Source of the DNA: Desulfobacterales bacterium
GTDB lineage: Bacteria; Desulfobacterota; Desulfobulbia; Desulfobulbales; BM004
Length of the DNA stretch: 6,593 bases
Reading direction: 5' to 3'
NCBI GenBank assembly: GCA_030621655.1
Contig: JAUXHH010000093.1
Span: 1 to 6,593, forward strand
The notes below the pieces were generated by a model. It was given only the letters and a program-made list of their open reading frames with translations, was not told the DNA's origin and did not search any database. Positions 6,388-6,593 of this stretch are shown piece after piece (position 1 is the stretch's first letter; the number at the start of each line of letters is the position of its first letter). The translations under genes and the position numbers were made by a program.

Positions 6388-6460
6388 AATACTCCGGCAC
6401 GGCAAATCTATCGGTTTATACGAGGTTATTCATTATATACTCTCTACGCTCCGGAGTATT
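6388..6460. repeat. Perfect 10-bp inverted repeat spanning the parE stop
   Basis: AATACTCCGG (6388-6397) and CCGGAGTATT (6451-6460) are exact reverse complements separated by 53 bp. One arm lies in the last codons of the ParE-like gene (encoding N-T-P-E), the other in the 94-bp gap before parC. In mRNA it could form a stem closing a loop that contains the parE stop codon. No T-run follows directly, so it is not an intrinsic terminator. It could be an RNA processing or coupling structure, or chance. Confidence 0.5.
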
Positions 6461-6593
6461 TTTCCCCATGTAGAAATTAAGTACTTTGGGAACCTCTGAC
6501 AATTTGCCAATATTCACTTGGCGTAAACGCATATCATTACCAATAAACTGTTTGAACTCTGCAGGTGAAATCTCCCCTAAGCCCTTGAAGCGG
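6416..6593 (-). CDS. parE: Topoisomerase IV subunit B (ParE-like), C-terminal fragment
   Basis: Partial gene cut by the window edge; the last 58 codons and a TAA stop (6416-6418) are visible. The fragment starts RFKGLGEISPAEFKQF, the conserved TOPRIM-adjacent RxKGLGE block of GyrB/ParE, and ends in FYMGKNTPERREYIM, a C-terminal signature seen in ParE/GyrB proteins that pair with this type of ParC. The protein is the ATP-driven strand-passage subunit of topoisomerase IV. It lies 94 bp upstream of the ParC homologue in the same direction with no evident terminator or strong promoter between, so co-transcription is likely. ParE is preferred over GyrB because of the ParC partner without a GyrA box; the ATPase domain is outside the window. 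Confidence 0.88.
   Translation of the reverse strand, partial: RFKGLGEISPAEFKQFIGNDMRLRQVNIGKLSEVPKVLNFYMGKNTPERREYIMNNLV

Overview
The window looks like a chromosomal segment from a Gram-negative bacterium. The best guess is a deltaproteobacterium (Desulfobacterota, perhaps Desulfobulbales-like). This rests on a non-gammaproteobacterial type of ParC/ParE pair, a GlrR-type sigma-54 activator, and moderate, slightly AT-rich base composition. The lineage is inferred from remembered family resemblance, not from a search. All recognisable genes lie on the minus strand, so the biological order runs from high to low coordinates.

At the right edge (6416-6593) is the C-terminal end of a type II topoisomerase B subunit (ParE-like). 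A 94-bp gap holding half of a perfect 10-bp inverted repeat follows, then a complete topoisomerase A subunit (ParC-like, 4099-6321). The ParC homologue has alanines at both classical quinolone-contact positions. Its lysine-rich tail contains a 54-bp/18-residue repeat and ends in a QLGLF motif resembling a DnaN sliding-clamp binding peptide.

After a 131-bp AT-rich gap with candidate promoters comes a compact three-gene operon. It encodes a membrane-anchored Bax-like glucosaminidase (2876-3967), a secreted NodB-type polysaccharide deacetylase with an extra C-terminal domain (1782-2879), and a GlrR/NtrC-type sigma-54 response regulator (436-1785). Both junctions are GTGA overlaps, so the last two genes start with GTG. 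The set suggests an envelope or amino-sugar module: one enzyme cuts GlcNAc-containing glycan, one removes N-acetyl groups, and a regulator resembles the E. coli protein that controls amino-sugar supply through GlmY. No sensor kinase is encoded beside the regulator.

The left 435 bp carry no gene. They hold three consecutive inverted repeats. The largest (229-326) is a degenerate hairpin whose two arms are each four copies of an 8-bp unit, and it looks like an interspersed-repeat or MITE-like element. I saw no tRNA, rRNA, CRISPR array or intact insertion sequence. The window is mostly ordinary housekeeping plus envelope genes. The most notable points are the ParC tail, the kinase-less glucosaminidase-deacetylase-regulator operon and the repeat hairpin.
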